Assembly (NCBI RefSeq): GCF_002077135.1
Contig: NZ_LDOS01000005.1
Span: 310,001 to 374,000 of the forward strand
Direction: 5' to 3'
Source: Metallibacterium scheffleri
Lineage (GTDB): Bacteria > Pseudomonadota > Gammaproteobacteria > Xanthomonadales > Rhodanobacteraceae
Length of the DNA: 64,000 bases
Shown here: piece by piece, positions 1 through 9,672 of the stretch
Layout: each line of letters opens with the position of its first letter
Position numbering within the stretch: position 1 is the stretch's first letter
The notes under the pieces: generated by a model
Databases searched by the model: none
Seen by the model: only the letters and a program-made list of their open reading frames with translations
Told to the model about the DNA's origin: nothing
Made by a program: the position numbers and the translations under genes

Positions 1-740
1 GATTGATCAGGTAATGCGCCCTGCCCGTCCCCGATCGCATCGCCTGGCTGTCCAAACGGAGTCCATGCAGCTGGGGGTGGCGCTGCTCCCGCTGCGGCTT
101 CCCCGTCGTCGTCGCCTTGGTCACCCTGCTCAGCGTCCGGGTCGACGCCGACATCGAGCTTGCTCTTCCGCATCAGCTCGGCGCCCATCACTTCGCCTTG
201 ATCGTTCGCGACCGGCGCCACTGGATAGCGATCAAGCCAGGTGATCTCGAACCCCGACTCGACCAGCACCTTGGCTGCCGTTTCGAACGGTCCATCTTTG
301 ACGATGACGTGCTTGAGTTTGACGCCCGTCTTTTTCCCGCCAAGCACGCCCGTGGTGGTCGGAATCAGGCCCACGGCCTCCATCGTGTCCGCCCAATGCT
401 TGTTGTGGTATCCCTTCCTGCCGGCTTTCCCGGCGGTAAACGTGCTGACGTGGACCATCTCGCGAACCAGCGTGCCGAGCACGTGAATCAGACTGCGCGT
501 GGCAAAGGTCGCAGGATTGAGCCCGATCTCGTGCGTTGTCGTTTCGTCCCTACGAATGAAACGCTGAGCGGAGAAATAGCCCTCGGTATTGGGGCGCCGG
601 TTGAGCGTGATGACGGGCTCCGGCAACACATCGCCGAACAGCTCACGGTTAAAATAACGGTAGGCTCTGACGAGCTGCTGGACCAACTCTTCGGTCGGGG
701 ACGTCACGACGACGCGGGTCTGGATACCTGGATCAGCCAT
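1..740 (-). CDS. SprT-like domain protein, C-terminus off the window
   Basis: Starts at ATG 740 and stays open to the left edge (at least 246 residues). Residues about 15-140 look like the SprT-like zinc metalloprotease fold: an N-terminal AYRYFNRELFG helix, then a helix normally carrying HExxH, then GYHNKHW. In this copy the first zinc ligand of the motif is Arg93 (LVREMVH, R93 E94 H97), so the classical site is incomplete. The tail from about 190 is acidic and then Ala/Pro/Gly-rich. The start overlaps the stop of the upstream DUF3857 gene by 8 bases, so the two are translationally coupled. The family assignment rests on pattern, not on a search; peptidase activity is doubtful. Confidence 0.7.
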   Translation of the reverse strand, partial: MADPGIQTRVVVTSPTEELVQQLVRAYRYFNRELFGDVLPEPVITLNRRPNTEGYFSAQRFIRRDETTTHEIGLNPATFATRSLIHVLGTLVREMVHVSTFTAGKAGRKGYHNKHWADTMEAVGLIPTTTGVLGGKKTGVKLKHVIVKDGPFETAAKVLVESGFEITWLDRYPVAPVANDQGEVMGAELMRKSKLDVGVDPDAEQGDQGDDDGEAAAGAAPPPAAWTPFGQPGDAIGDGQGALPDQ

Positions 741-2613
741 GCCCGCGCTCCACGGCCGGTTTTGCCGCGGGAAGTTCAATCTGCACCCGGGCATTGAGAT
801 CTTCTCGAACTGACCGCGCCAAGCTCCAGAGCGCCCTCTGTTGCTTTGGGTCGCAACGTGATGGATTTGCAGTCAGATCGAGAGTTCGATCGACATACAG
901 CACGTGTCCGTGATCACCGACCTGATAGGTTGCTGTGTATCGGCCGACTCCGCCTGGCGCGATGACTTCGATGTCGTGCGGAGCCCGAATGGATCGGGCG
1001 CCGATCACGTTGATCTTGGTCTGCTCCTCGCGCAGGGTGCTTTGACAAAGGCCCGGCCCTGTTTGCGACAGGAAGTCCGCCATGGGGTGCAGGCTGACAG
1101 CTGGGCGCGGAATGCTGATCGAGAACCTCGAACCCGGCACAACATAGCTCGGATCGTTGATGCCAGCGCCATATACAAAGCGGACGTTTGGTGTGTTGAG
1201 ATCGCTGCTCGTGTGAATGGCCACATCGGTAGCCAGGACGCCGGCATAGCGAGTTATCCGATCGCGGAGACTCCGCAACGGACGCGTGAGGAACGCAAGC
1301 CGGCTCGCCTCTCCGAGTGCGCCGTAGTCGGCGATGACTGCAGTGCCAGAAAGATCGCCGTTTGGGCTGATGGTCAAACTGGTGCGCACGGCATCGGCCA
1401 TGGAGTCGATGGGATGAAATGGAATGCGGAGCAAGTCCACCCCACCATTCGGACCCACGCTGTAGCCGAACTTGCCGGCATCGCCCGGAGCGACTTCACC
1501 GATCGATATGAAGGGCGATCCGATGTCGAGCGGATTGCTGTTGTTGTTCGCGGCCAGCATGACCTTCCCCAGAAAGGCCGGCATCGGCTGCACCACCGGA
1601 TGCCAAAACAACGGCAGTCGTGGGACCATGACCAAACTGGTCGAAATGGCTTTGGCGCGCATGAGCGCCTGCAGCAGGATGACTCGATCCTGCGGGCTGC
1701 CATAGCGCGACAGGAGTATCTGCTGTGCGGACCGTGGCGTGGTGTTTTCCAGATCGAGCGGCAGATCGACCAGTCGGATGTGATCGTTGATCCAGGCGTA
1801 GTAGCGACGCATCAGGCTTGCGGGGTCGATGTCTCCTTGGCCCAGGGTGTCGGCCAGGTGTTGCAGTTCCAGGGTCATGCGCTCGGCCTTTTGAAGCTTG
1901 GCTGCGTAGGCCTTGATTTCCCTGTGTACCGATGGATAGATGCTGATCGCGAGGTACGGGCTCTTTTGCATCCGTTCGGACGGCGATGCAACGTCCACCA
2001 GCGGCGCCACATGGCGGATGCGGAAGATGACGTTCTGGTGGTCCCCATGCTGCTTGCGGAGCAGCGATCCGTTGTTTCCCTCGACGTAGAGTTTGAGTCC
2101 GGCCGGGAACTGCACATCGACTTGTGCCGATGCGATGGGCTGCGTCCTGTCGAACAGTCGGAACAGCCCGAACGCACCGGGGAGATCATGAATCGAGGTC
2201 ACCCGCTCATACTCGGCTTGAACGATCGTTCCCGGCACAACGTGGCGAAAGCGCACTTCGGCGACGCGTTGGGTCGCATATGCCGGCGCGGCCGACGCAG
2301 AGATCGGCTTGAGTACGTTGACGCGCGGTATTTCATACCCTGATCCAGGTGTGATTTCCGATGACGCCAGCACGCTAACCTGTTCCCATCCTGAATTGAA
2401 CGGGATCGCAAGCCGCTTGAGCGCGGCCGCACCGTCCGAAGTCGTGGCCTGCTCGCGGAGGAAACGGGTTTCGACCACACGGCCATCAGCGTGCAGGACG
2501 ATGTGCGTGGTGTCCCTGAGAATCATGATGGCACCTGGCGGGGCGGCTCGCGCTGCCGTACCACAGAGGCCAATGGTGGCCAACAGGAGAATCCAGGCTT
2601 GGAACGACTTCAT
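733..2613 (-). CDS. Exported DUF3857 / transglutaminase-like protein
   Basis: 626 residues. A signal peptide (MKSFQAWILLLATIG... cut near ARA-APP) sends it out of the cytoplasm. Residues about 40-250 resemble DUF3857; about 255-340 resemble a transglutaminase-like core. The family normally shows GDCKD with the catalytic Cys; here the same place reads GSPQDR, so the nucleophile is missing and a structural or binding role is more likely. The C-terminal part is beta-rich and of unknown role. It is first in a two-gene operon with the SprT-like gene. Upstream, a TAGCCT -10-like box (near 2718-2723) and an AAATGCC...GGCATTT hairpin (2679-2700) lie in a non-coding leader. Confidence 0.65.
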   Translation of the reverse strand: MKSFQAWILLLATIGLCGTAARAAPPGAIMILRDTTHIVLHADGRVVETRFLREQATTSDGAAALKRLAIPFNSGWEQVSVLASSEITPGSGYEIPRVNVLKPISASAAPAYATQRVAEVRFRHVVPGTIVQAEYERVTSIHDLPGAFGLFRLFDRTQPIASAQVDVQFPAGLKLYVEGNNGSLLRKQHGDHQNVIFRIRHVAPLVDVASPSERMQKSPYLAISIYPSVHREIKAYAAKLQKAERMTLELQHLADTLGQGDIDPASLMRRYYAWINDHIRLVDLPLDLENTTPRSAQQILLSRYGSPQDRVILLQALMRAKAISTSLVMVPRLPLFWHPVVQPMPAFLGKVMLAANNNSNPLDIGSPFISIGEVAPGDAGKFGYSVGPNGGVDLLRIPFHPIDSMADAVRTSLTISPNGDLSGTAVIADYGALGEASRLAFLTRPLRSLRDRITRYAGVLATDVAIHTSSDLNTPNVRFVYGAGINDPSYVVPGSRFSISIPRPAVSLHPMADFLSQTGPGLCQSTLREEQTKINVIGARSIRAPHDIEVIAPGGVGRYTATYQVGDHGHVLYVDRTLDLTANPSRCDPKQQRALWSLARSVREDLNARVQIELPAAKPAVERGHG

Positions 2614-2823
2614 GGGGTGGTCCGCGTTGAGCTATGTGCATCCTACGAACTCGCGGACCCACCCCTGGGCATGAAATGCCCTCTCAGAGGCATTTTCTGG
2701 GTACCGCTGTCAGGCTAAACCGCGCGCGATATTCTTCACGAAGTGTTAAAAGGCACACAGGCGCTGGCGTATCGGCAAGCCGGCCTCTTCTTCGACCCAC
2801 ACACGACAAAAGGACGATGATCT
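2614..2823. promoter_or_regulatory. Divergent intergenic region
   Basis: Separates the leftward DUF3857 gene from the rightward 418-residue gene. On the minus strand a TAGCCT hexamer and a short hairpin (AAATGCC...GGCATTT, then C) precede the DUF3857 start. On the plus strand AAGGACG (about 2811-2817) gives the ribosome binding site for the ATG at 2824. No protein-coding evidence is visible inside. Confidence 0.4.
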
Positions 2824-4080
2824 ATGCGCAATTCCCTCCCACCTCCAGGGCACCTCGCGCTTCTGCTCCGCATGCGTGATGGTGGGTACGCGTACGACAC
2901 CCTCAAAGATCTCTCAACGTGCAAGGAGCGTCCCAACCTTGCCGACGCCGAGATGGCGCTGGCGGCGCGCGAAGATGAACTCAGCATGCTGGCCGTCGCG
3001 ACGTTCGGTTACTCGACCCCAGCAGTTCTGTTGGCCTACCAACGCGCCACCAGTGATGTCGTGCGCCTATCTGCTGCAGGCAACGGTTTTGCCGCGGGCA
3101 CCGGCTGGTGCGGGAGCGTTCTCGACCTCGAGCAGGCGGGTGCACTGCTGCGCGCGTCGCCTGGTGCCCTCGGCGTGTTTGCGTCAAATCCGCGCATGAC
3201 ACCAGAAGGCTTGCTCGATTTGTGCTCTGGTCAAGGACCTGCGGCAATTGACCTACGTGGCCGCTTGAGCGAGTTATATGCAGGGCTGGCAAATAACCCG
3301 TCAATTCCGTCCATCGTCGTGAACGGTTGCACATCGAATCCGCCGTCTCTTGCTGTTAGATCCTTGCTCTCTTCCATAGCAGGATGCCCGCTTGATACTG
3401 TACACGCTGAGGCCATTTGCGACCTTCTCGAAAGGATTTGGCGCAACTTTCATACCGGCGTGATGCTTCCGCAGTCAGACGCTCAAGCGGCAATTTCCCA
3501 CTGGTTTTGTGCGGCTGATGAAGCTCATACAGGCTCGGCCGCATTTGAGGTTCGCCTCTATCTGAACGCGCTCTCGGATGACTCGGTAGAACCACGGCGC
3601 GGTGATGACATGGCCAAGCGTGCTGCTGCCATGATGCGTGCTTTGCTGTGGTGTGACGAGGGCATGATCGAACGGCTTTACAACCTTGACCCACATGCGT
3701 TCGTAATCGCACTCCGACATACGCCTGTTGCGCAGTTCTCAGACCAAGCGCAGTCTGAGTTGGCTCATCTGCACAAGCGTTCGACTGACCTTGACGTCTT
3801 TTTTACAGCCCAGCAGGCGATTTTCGAGGATGCGACGCCTGACGCAATGCTGAAGCCATTATCACGCGGCGAGTTCCGGGCGGCCGCAAGATGGCTTGAT
3901 TCAGCACTGCGCAAGCTGGCGCCAAACCTCCAGTTGTCGTTGCTTAGAGCGGCATCTGACCTGCAAGAAAGCAAAGGCGTATCGCGGACCAACTCCTTCC
4001 TCTTCGCTGTGTTCGGATTCTTGGTTATTGTTCAGTTGTTGCTGACCATTCTCGTGCTTGGAGACCTCTATCACTTCTAG
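2824..4080 (+). CDS. Unknown protein with C-terminal membrane anchor
   Basis: 418 residues, not recognised. Mostly helical, with several Cys residues and a repeated leucine-rich, HEAT-like feel (for example RSLLSSIAGCPLDT, SLLRAASDLQESK), but I cannot assign a domain. Residues about 392-414 (FLFAVFGFLVIVQLLLTILV) form one clear transmembrane helix at the very C-terminus, which suggests a tail-anchored cytoplasmic protein. ATG 2824 has AAGGACG upstream. The following gene starts about 60 bases downstream, so the two are probably co-transcribed. Confidence 0.6.
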   Translation: MRNSLPPPGHLALLLRMRDGGYAYDTLKDLSTCKERPNLADAEMALAAREDELSMLAVATFGYSTPAVLLAYQRATSDVVRLSAAGNGFAAGTGWCGSVLDLEQAGALLRASPGALGVFASNPRMTPEGLLDLCSGQGPAAIDLRGRLSELYAGLANNPSIPSIVVNGCTSNPPSLAVRSLLSSIAGCPLDTVHAEAICDLLERIWRNFHTGVMLPQSDAQAAISHWFCAADEAHTGSAAFEVRLYLNALSDDSVEPRRGDDMAKRAAAMMRALLWCDEGMIERLYNLDPHAFVIALRHTPVAQFSDQAQSELAHLHKRSTDLDVFFTAQQAIFEDATPDAMLKPLSRGEFRAAARWLDSALRKLAPNLQLSLLRAASDLQESKGVSRTNSFLFAVFGFLVIVQLLLTILVLGDLYHF

Positions 4081-4141
4081 GCCTTGCGCGACGCGTGAAG
4101 TGGTGTATGAGGGTTGTGACTCCCTACACGTGTCAGCGCCC

Positions 4142-5488
4142 ATGAACAGCACCGCCACCCGTGCCAACACCCGTGCCAACACCTCCATCGCGGACATCAA
4201 TGCGGTGCTGCGATCGTGCGGGATCGGCAATATCACCCAGCATGAACTGGCAATGGTGAGCGCACAGATCGACTTGGTCCGTTTCAACACGACGCTGGCG
4301 GCCATCCGCGGACCGAAATGCATCACGCGGGATCGGGCCGCCCAATTCATGCGAACCACCGTCGACAAGGCGCGCGTCGCGATTGCTGGCGGTGCCGAAG
4401 TGCCGGCGGCGCCATGGCCCGATCTGAGCGCGAAAACGGTCGCCCTTTCGAGCCTCCGTGATGTGAATACCACGCTGTCGACCATCGGTCTTCCGAGTCT
4501 GCGCCCTGAGCATGTCGAGCCGCTGCTGAGGAACTATGGGCGAACCGAGATTCTTCGGCTGATGAACCTTGCCGTCGCCGGCGGTGAGACGGGCGACCAG
4601 GCCAGGAGGACTCTGCGCTCGATGATCTCTGAGACCGTTTCAGCAGCTGGCAATGGATCCGCTGGCCGCGCTCAACAACAGACAGCACAAGTGCGGACGC
4701 TCCCCGTGGCGCGGGCGGCGGCGGACGAAATCCCGGCCGAGGTTGATGTTGAACGCGGCGACGACGCCACCCTCGCCCGATCGCAACCCGCTTCGAGAGG
4801 GCAGGTACAGAACACTGCAGGTCAACGCGAATCGGCGCGTCAATCGGACTCGGGTGAGCATGGTCAAGCAATCGCGCGGCGCGACACTGGCACCCATGAA
4901 CGGCGCGCCACCGCGCAGGTTGTGGATGCCGGATCAGCTGATTCGCACCGCTCCAGTCAGGATCGCGTGCAGTGCAAAGCCTATGGCAACCGGGCGGCCA
5001 TCACGGTCGAGACGGCCGAGACTGAGGCCGGCATCCCAACAGTGCGCTTCGAGTTCGCTCCAGTGCAAGGCAACGGCGATTCCGGTCATCCCGATGATGC
5101 GTCGACCGACAAACCGGGCAAAGCGTATGACTGGAGCAAGAAGCTGATCATCCAACTCACTGCAGATGAGGTTCCTCAGCTGCTGGCCGTCTTATATGGC
5201 TTCGCGCCCAGCGCCCAGTTCTCCAACCACGGACAGTCGAAGGTGAAATGGATGTCTCTGGAAAACCAGGAGAAGTCCATCTACATGCGCGCCGGCGACA
5301 AGGACGTGCCCATCCTGGTGATCCCCGTCAGTTCGCCGAACTCGATCATGCAGATCGCCAACATCGCGATGCTGGTTGCGCGCAAGCGCAACCGCGCTCT
5401 GAGTGGCGATGACATCCGTTTGCTGGTCAAGAACCAGGTGGCTCAGCGAATCAAACCCGTGCAGCAGAGCCGCCCCGGAGTCCGCTGA
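4142..5488 (+). CDS. Unknown protein with conserved-looking C-terminal domain
   Basis: 448 residues from ATG 4142; a TTG at 4058 inside the previous gene is the longer alternative. The middle (about 170-310) is low-complexity, Gln/Arg/Ala-rich and probably disordered. The last 130 residues are compact (YDWSKKLIIQLTADEV... MQIANIAMLVARKRN) and alternate strand and helix, somewhat like a PC4/Whirly-type nucleic-acid-binding fold; this resemblance is only an impression. A strong terminator follows directly. No function is claimed. Confidence 0.6.
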   Translation: MNSTATRANTRANTSIADINAVLRSCGIGNITQHELAMVSAQIDLVRFNTTLAAIRGPKCITRDRAAQFMRTTVDKARVAIAGGAEVPAAPWPDLSAKTVALSSLRDVNTTLSTIGLPSLRPEHVEPLLRNYGRTEILRLMNLAVAGGETGDQARRTLRSMISETVSAAGNGSAGRAQQQTAQVRTLPVARAAADEIPAEVDVERGDDATLARSQPASRGQVQNTAGQRESARQSDSGEHGQAIARRDTGTHERRATAQVVDAGSADSHRSSQDRVQCKAYGNRAAITVETAETEAGIPTVRFEFAPVQGNGDSGHPDDASTDKPGKAYDWSKKLIIQLTADEVPQLLAVLYGFAPSAQFSNHGQSKVKWMSLENQEKSIYMRAGDKDVPILVIPVSSPNSIMQIANIAMLVARKRNRALSGDDIRLLVKNQVAQRIKPVQQSRPGVR

Positions 5489-5490
5489 CG

Positions 5491-5530
5491 CAAAAAAACC
5501 CCGGCCGAAGTGCGCCGGGGTTGATGTTTT
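5491..5530. terminator. Bidirectional intrinsic terminator
   Basis: AACCCCGGC (5497-5505) pairs with GCCGGGGTT (5514-5522), with an A-run on the left and a T-rich stretch (TTGATGTTTTCC) on the right. It sits between two convergent transcription units, the plus-strand gene ending at 5488 and the primase operon ending at 5566, and can serve both. Confidence 0.85.
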
Positions 5531-5565
5531 CCTGTTGTTGTTGTCGAAAGTCTTTGTCTTTTGTC

Positions 5566-6720
5566 TCAGCCTGCTTGCCTTGGCTTGAACTGCACCACGT
5601 TCGACTGCCTTGCTCGCGCAAAGCTGGGAACGTGGTTGATCGCGTCCTTGCCAAACTGGTTGTAGACATCCAACCAGTCGACCGACTTCGCGCCCGATGG
5701 TACGGGTCCAACCGGTAGATCCAGCCGCGTCTGAATGCCTTTGGCCTTGAGCGCTTCCTGCAGCGCGCTGGCAGCCTCCTGGCCGCCACCGCTGACGTCA
5801 TTGTCAGCAAAGATCGCAACGCCTCTCACGCCTTCCGGTGGAAGAAATGAGCGCATGAGCGACGAGCTGACAACGGACCAGCAGGTGTACCCGGTGAAGG
5901 CGTGGACCGCGAGCGCGGTCTCAAGCCCTTCGGCTACTGCGAGAACGCCCTTGATCGCCGGACCGAGTCGAATGGCGCCCGTGTGAATGCTGACGGACGA
6001 GGGCCGACTCATCATCTTCTTCGGCTCAGGAACAGGCGCCTTTCCGCGCCCATCCTTGGACAGGTAGGTCCGATGGAGCGCGAGGGTCATCCCCTCTCTC
6101 GACTGCACCCGAGCAACGATCGCCGGGAACACGTCGCACTCGCCCGTCTCGGAATCCCACCACTCGAGTTCTGGAATGAACCTGAGCGCGCCGTCGATGC
6201 CATCGTCGCGAGTCGGCTGCTGCAGTCCACGCGACTCCAGGTAACGCCAGGCAAGTGCTGCGGATGGGTGCCAGACCGGCACGCCGCCGTCCCACACTCT
6301 CCGCATCTTTGCAACGGCGTCCAGATCCTTCTGAAGATCTTCATTGGTCTTTGCCTTTACCCTGGGTTCCACGCGACTGACTGGCGGCGCATAGGCCGTC
6401 TGACCCTCGCGTAGAACCTCGGGGGCCACGATTGACGCGACCGCCTCCAACATCTGCGGAAACCGCCAACCGCGCAGCCACATCAGAACTGCAAAGCCAT
6501 CGAGATATTTTCCTGCGAATTCCCTGCAGGTGTTGCAGACACCGAGCCCATTCGTTGCGGTTCGATGCAGACGGAAACCGTCTTTGCCACCGTGAACAGG
6601 GCAAGGAACGTGACGTCCCTTGACCCTGACCGCGGCTTCCAGCTCAGGCGCCAGTCGGGCGTAGATCTCTTCCCACCGCCCTTCCGCGCGCCTGCGCACG
6701 GTTGTCACATCGATTTTCAT
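5566..6720 (-). CDS. Toprim primase with zinc ribbon
   Basis: 384 residues. An N-terminal zinc ribbon like that of phage P4/T7-type primases is visible: C40-x2-H43 and C62-x2-C65. A Toprim domain lies at about 250-345, with the catalytic Glu in AEGLETALA and the DxD-type acid cluster in IFADNDVSGGG. It should make RNA primers for replication of the element; no fused helicase domain is present. ATG 6720 overlaps the stop of the vWA gene by 4 bases (ATGA), so it is the last gene of the AAA/vWA operon. Confidence 0.85.
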   Translation of the reverse strand: MKIDVTTVRRRAEGRWEEIYARLAPELEAAVRVKGRHVPCPVHGGKDGFRLHRTATNGLGVCNTCREFAGKYLDGFAVLMWLRGWRFPQMLEAVASIVAPEVLREGQTAYAPPVSRVEPRVKAKTNEDLQKDLDAVAKMRRVWDGGVPVWHPSAALAWRYLESRGLQQPTRDDGIDGALRFIPELEWWDSETGECDVFPAIVARVQSREGMTLALHRTYLSKDGRGKAPVPEPKKMMSRPSSVSIHTGAIRLGPAIKGVLAVAEGLETALAVHAFTGYTCWSVVSSSLMRSFLPPEGVRGVAIFADNDVSGGGQEAASALQEALKAKGIQTRLDLPVGPVPSGAKSVDWLDVYNQFGKDAINHVPSFARARQSNVVQFKPRQAG

Positions 6721-8663
6721 GCCACCCTCCGCATGCTCCCTTTCAGGAGGTTGAACATCGCCACCGGAAGTTCATCGAGGCTATTCACCACGATGTTTTT
6801 CGCAAACAGGCATGTGACGGCTGGATGCTGGATGCCGACGCCGATCACTTCGATCGCTGACTTCGCGTACAGCTTGATCAGCTCGCGCACGCTGTGCGCA
6901 TCATTGGGATCGCCATCGGTAACGACCATCAGCATCTTGCGTTCTTCCTTGCGTGTGGCAAGCCTTGTTGCAGCCCAGATCATGGCTTCCGCCATTGGCG
7001 TACCCCCGCGCGGGTTGATCGCATACCGGCCAGAGGCTGGTCGTGGTTGCTCATCGAAATCCTTGAGCACCACGATCTCCGGAAATGCTGCGGCGGCGAC
7101 CTTGCACCCGTGGATCTGATGCACACCTGCTGAGATCGCAAGCGCAGCCTTCCTGGCCTCGTAGATTCGATTCGCTGTCGCCATCGAACCCGATACGTCC
7201 ATGAGTACCATCACCGCAGTATTGACCTCACACACCTTGCGCTCCCGCTTGAAGATCCGTCCGTCCGTGAACAGCCGGTGTGCTGCACCGCCATCGACCC
7301 TGCGACCGGAGACCTTCAGCACATCCCGCTTGCGTGCCTGAGCCTCCATCGCCGATGCCAACTTGGCGCGGAGCTGTGCAGAGCTGGCCATCGTGTCGTC
7401 GAAATCCGGCGCTTTTCCGCGATCCGGCCGGACGACATCGAGTGTGCGCCCGAAGACAGGTCCGTGCCCTGTCGTCGCGGCCTCGCTGACAACTTCCTGC
7501 GTGGCCTGCTGGCTCAGCTGCTCGGCGGCGATGTCGCCGATGTCCGTCGGCTTGAAATCGCCACTTTGCGCGTCGAGTGCCTGGCGCAGCGCCTGGCGAT
7601 TGGGGCCGTTCGAGCGTTCGGATTGCGCCGGCTGCTCTTGCCCGTTGTCGCCATGCCCTGCACCGCTGTTTGCGGGGACGTCCATGGTCCCAGTGGCACT
7701 CGATGGATCACCGTCTTGCGACGAATCTCCACCGCCCTGATTGGCTCCCGATAAATCGTCTGCAGCACCATCCTGGGTGCCGTGGTCACTGTCGCCTGAC
7801 GCGCTTGCGTCCTGCTGTGAACCATCAGCGTGATCGGATTCATCACTCTGGTCAGATCCACCTGACGCGTCGTCGTCACCGGCTGTGGCGCTTGCGTCCT
7901 GCTGTGAATCATCGCTTTGGTCGGATTCACCGCGTTGACCCGATTCGGTTATCGCGTCCTGATCGTCATCGTCAGCGCCCTCATCTTGCTGAGATTGCGG
8001 CTGCTCGGGTGGTTTCTCTTTCGAAAGATCACCCAACAGGCCGACGAAACGTCGGGCCAGACCCAAGGCCTCACTTGTACTGGTGAGTTGATAGACCCCA
8101 TCGAGCAAAGCGTCGAGCCTGAGCATTCCGGCATCCCCTACCAACGCCTGCATCTGCGTTTCGTAGATGGATGCCGTTTGGGCCACATTCTGGCCCAGCG
8201 CCTCTGTCCTGAGCCTCGTAAGAAGCCAGTACGCGATGCACTGTGCCGGGTGCTGGCCGGCGCGGATTTGCTCTTCCGTGCCAAACCCGCCTTGGCGATC
8301 GATGTGTTCCGCAAGATCCGCAAGGGTCTTGCGTGCGCCCGGGTAGGTTGCGATCCGGGCCGCTTCCATGCGCACATCTTCGATGACGTTCAACAGCTCG
8401 AGCTCGAGCTGCGTGTCACACATCCCGTACACCGGAATCGATGTTTCGACGATGTGTCCCGTTTCGTGCATCAGATAGCCCATTGCAAGCGTGCGCAGGG
8501 TGTCCGTGCATGCGGTCGGCATGGCGGGCAGGTTGATCCTCTGCCCCCGGGCGAATGCCCGGTCGCCACCGATCGTCACCTTGATGCCCTGGCTCTCGCC
8601 GAAGGCAATTGCGAGGATGGGAAGGGATCCGAGGATCCCCTCCTGAAGCTTGTTCTGGTGCAT
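6717..8663 (-). CDS. CobT-like vWA protein with zincin-type motif
   Basis: 648 residues. C-terminal von Willebrand A domain (about 455-648) with the MIDAS motif DVSGSM, the NPRGGTP threonine loop and VTDGDPND. The N-terminal 130 residues carry H66-E67-T-G-H70 followed by NVIEDVRME (E95), the arrangement of a zincin metal site. Between them is a very acidic Ser/Asp/Gln repeat (about 210-330). Relatives occur beside CobS-like AAA+ ATPases on mobile elements; despite the cobaltochelatase name there are no cobalamin genes here, so a chaperone-like or DNA-related role is more likely (inference). GGAGAACGTC precedes ATG 8663. Confidence 0.8.
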   Translation of the reverse strand: MHQNKLQEGILGSLPILAIAFGESQGIKVTIGGDRAFARGQRINLPAMPTACTDTLRTLAMGYLMHETGHIVETSIPVYGMCDTQLELELLNVIEDVRMEAARIATYPGARKTLADLAEHIDRQGGFGTEEQIRAGQHPAQCIAYWLLTRLRTEALGQNVAQTASIYETQMQALVGDAGMLRLDALLDGVYQLTSTSEALGLARRFVGLLGDLSKEKPPEQPQSQQDEGADDDDQDAITESGQRGESDQSDDSQQDASATAGDDDASGGSDQSDESDHADGSQQDASASGDSDHGTQDGAADDLSGANQGGGDSSQDGDPSSATGTMDVPANSGAGHGDNGQEQPAQSERSNGPNRQALRQALDAQSGDFKPTDIGDIAAEQLSQQATQEVVSEAATTGHGPVFGRTLDVVRPDRGKAPDFDDTMASSAQLRAKLASAMEAQARKRDVLKVSGRRVDGGAAHRLFTDGRIFKRERKVCEVNTAVMVLMDVSGSMATANRIYEARKAALAISAGVHQIHGCKVAAAAFPEIVVLKDFDEQPRPASGRYAINPRGGTPMAEAMIWAATRLATRKEERKMLMVVTDGDPNDAHSVRELIKLYAKSAIEVIGVGIQHPAVTCLFAKNIVVNSLDELPVAMFNLLKGSMRRVA

Positions 8664-8672
8664 GACGTTCTC

Positions 8673-9647
8673 CTAGAACAGGATGGCGGCTTGCACCGAC
8701 GTCGGCGATTCGTCCGCGAGCCTTTCGGCTGGGCTTTCTTCGCCAGCCGGTTGGGCCTGTGGAGTGGTCTGGACTTCATCGACGGTGATGGCCGCCAACT
8801 CATCCGTGTTGAACGCCGCACCCTGGGCGATGATCCGCTCGGGATTGGTCAGCATGGTCAGCAGGCCGCGGAGCGTGAGCGCTTCGCGATCTCCCAACCT
8901 GCGGCTCGACTGGCCGCCGATGCTCTCGGTCACCACGCCGATCAGGTGAGCCACCGATTCGATGGCAGGCTCGACGATGATCAGTCCCTTGAGCTTGGCG
9001 CCCAAGGCCATGACCGCCATGACTGCTGAGCTGGTGACATAGGCTTTCGCCTCGAATCGTTCGTCCAGCAGTTGCTGCGCCGTCTTCGCGACATCGCCAA
9101 GAATTGCTCCAAGCAGACTGCCTTGGGTGATGGCCATGCCTTCGTTGATCGGATCGTCCGGGTTATCGCTTGCCGGCTTCAACCGATAACACACGTGGCT
9201 GAAGCGGTAACGAGCCCTGACCTCGGAAGGTTCTGGGCGATCCCGGCGCAGAACAGCGACCCATTCCGGGTGCTTTTCTTCCCATTCCCGATAGTAGTCA
9301 TCGAGATTGCGGCAGAGGCTATCGGCCGCATCGGTGTACTCGGAAGCGATCTTCCGCAACGCCATGTCAAGATCCGCGACCGCGGATCGCGGTACGCCGA
9401 ATCCCTTCAAAAGCTGGAACCCGACGCGCCCGCACTCAGCATCCGCACGCTTTCGCAGCGTGTTGAACACCTGATTGTGGGCCGGGCTGCAGAAGTGGCG
9501 CACCCCGCCACTGAGCACGTCTGACGGCGGCATGTTCTTGGTGTCGTAATCGACGCCGCGCGATGCCCTTCCGCACAGACTTGAGGCACACGCCTCGAAT
9601 TGGACCAGGATGAGGTCATCCAGGTTCGTCACTGCGTTCGTATTCAT
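8673..9647 (-). CDS. DUF3150 family protein
   Basis: 324 residues, matching by pattern the DUF3150 proteins that accompany CobS/CobT-like pairs on integrative elements. Mostly helical, with a central coiled-coil-like stretch (DLDMALRKIASEYTDAADSLCRNL) and an Ala-rich C-terminal third. The last residues are AAILF, nearly the same as the last residues of the unrelated protein two genes upstream in mRNA order (TAILF). GGAGCAATCC precedes ATG 9647. It sits inside the AAA/vWA operon, 9 bases from the vWA gene. Confidence 0.75.
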   Translation of the reverse strand: MNTNAVTNLDDLILVQFEACASSLCGRASRGVDYDTKNMPPSDVLSGGVRHFCSPAHNQVFNTLRKRADAECGRVGFQLLKGFGVPRSAVADLDMALRKIASEYTDAADSLCRNLDDYYREWEEKHPEWVAVLRRDRPEPSEVRARYRFSHVCYRLKPASDNPDDPINEGMAITQGSLLGAILGDVAKTAQQLLDERFEAKAYVTSSAVMAVMALGAKLKGLIIVEPAIESVAHLIGVVTESIGGQSSRRLGDREALTLRGLLTMLTNPERIIAQGAAFNTDELAAITVDEVQTTPQAQPAGEESPAERLADESPTSVQAAILF

Positions 9648-9672
9648 GGATTGCTCCGGAGAATGCGAGACG

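Noticed and set aside
117-797. Long plus-strand frame at the left edge
   Set aside because: It is antisense to the SprT-like gene, whose minus-strand frame has a recognisable domain and a coupled start.
904-2343. 479-codon plus-strand frame
   Set aside because: Antisense shadow of the DUF3857 gene; no family features, and a signal peptide and domains exist on the other strand.
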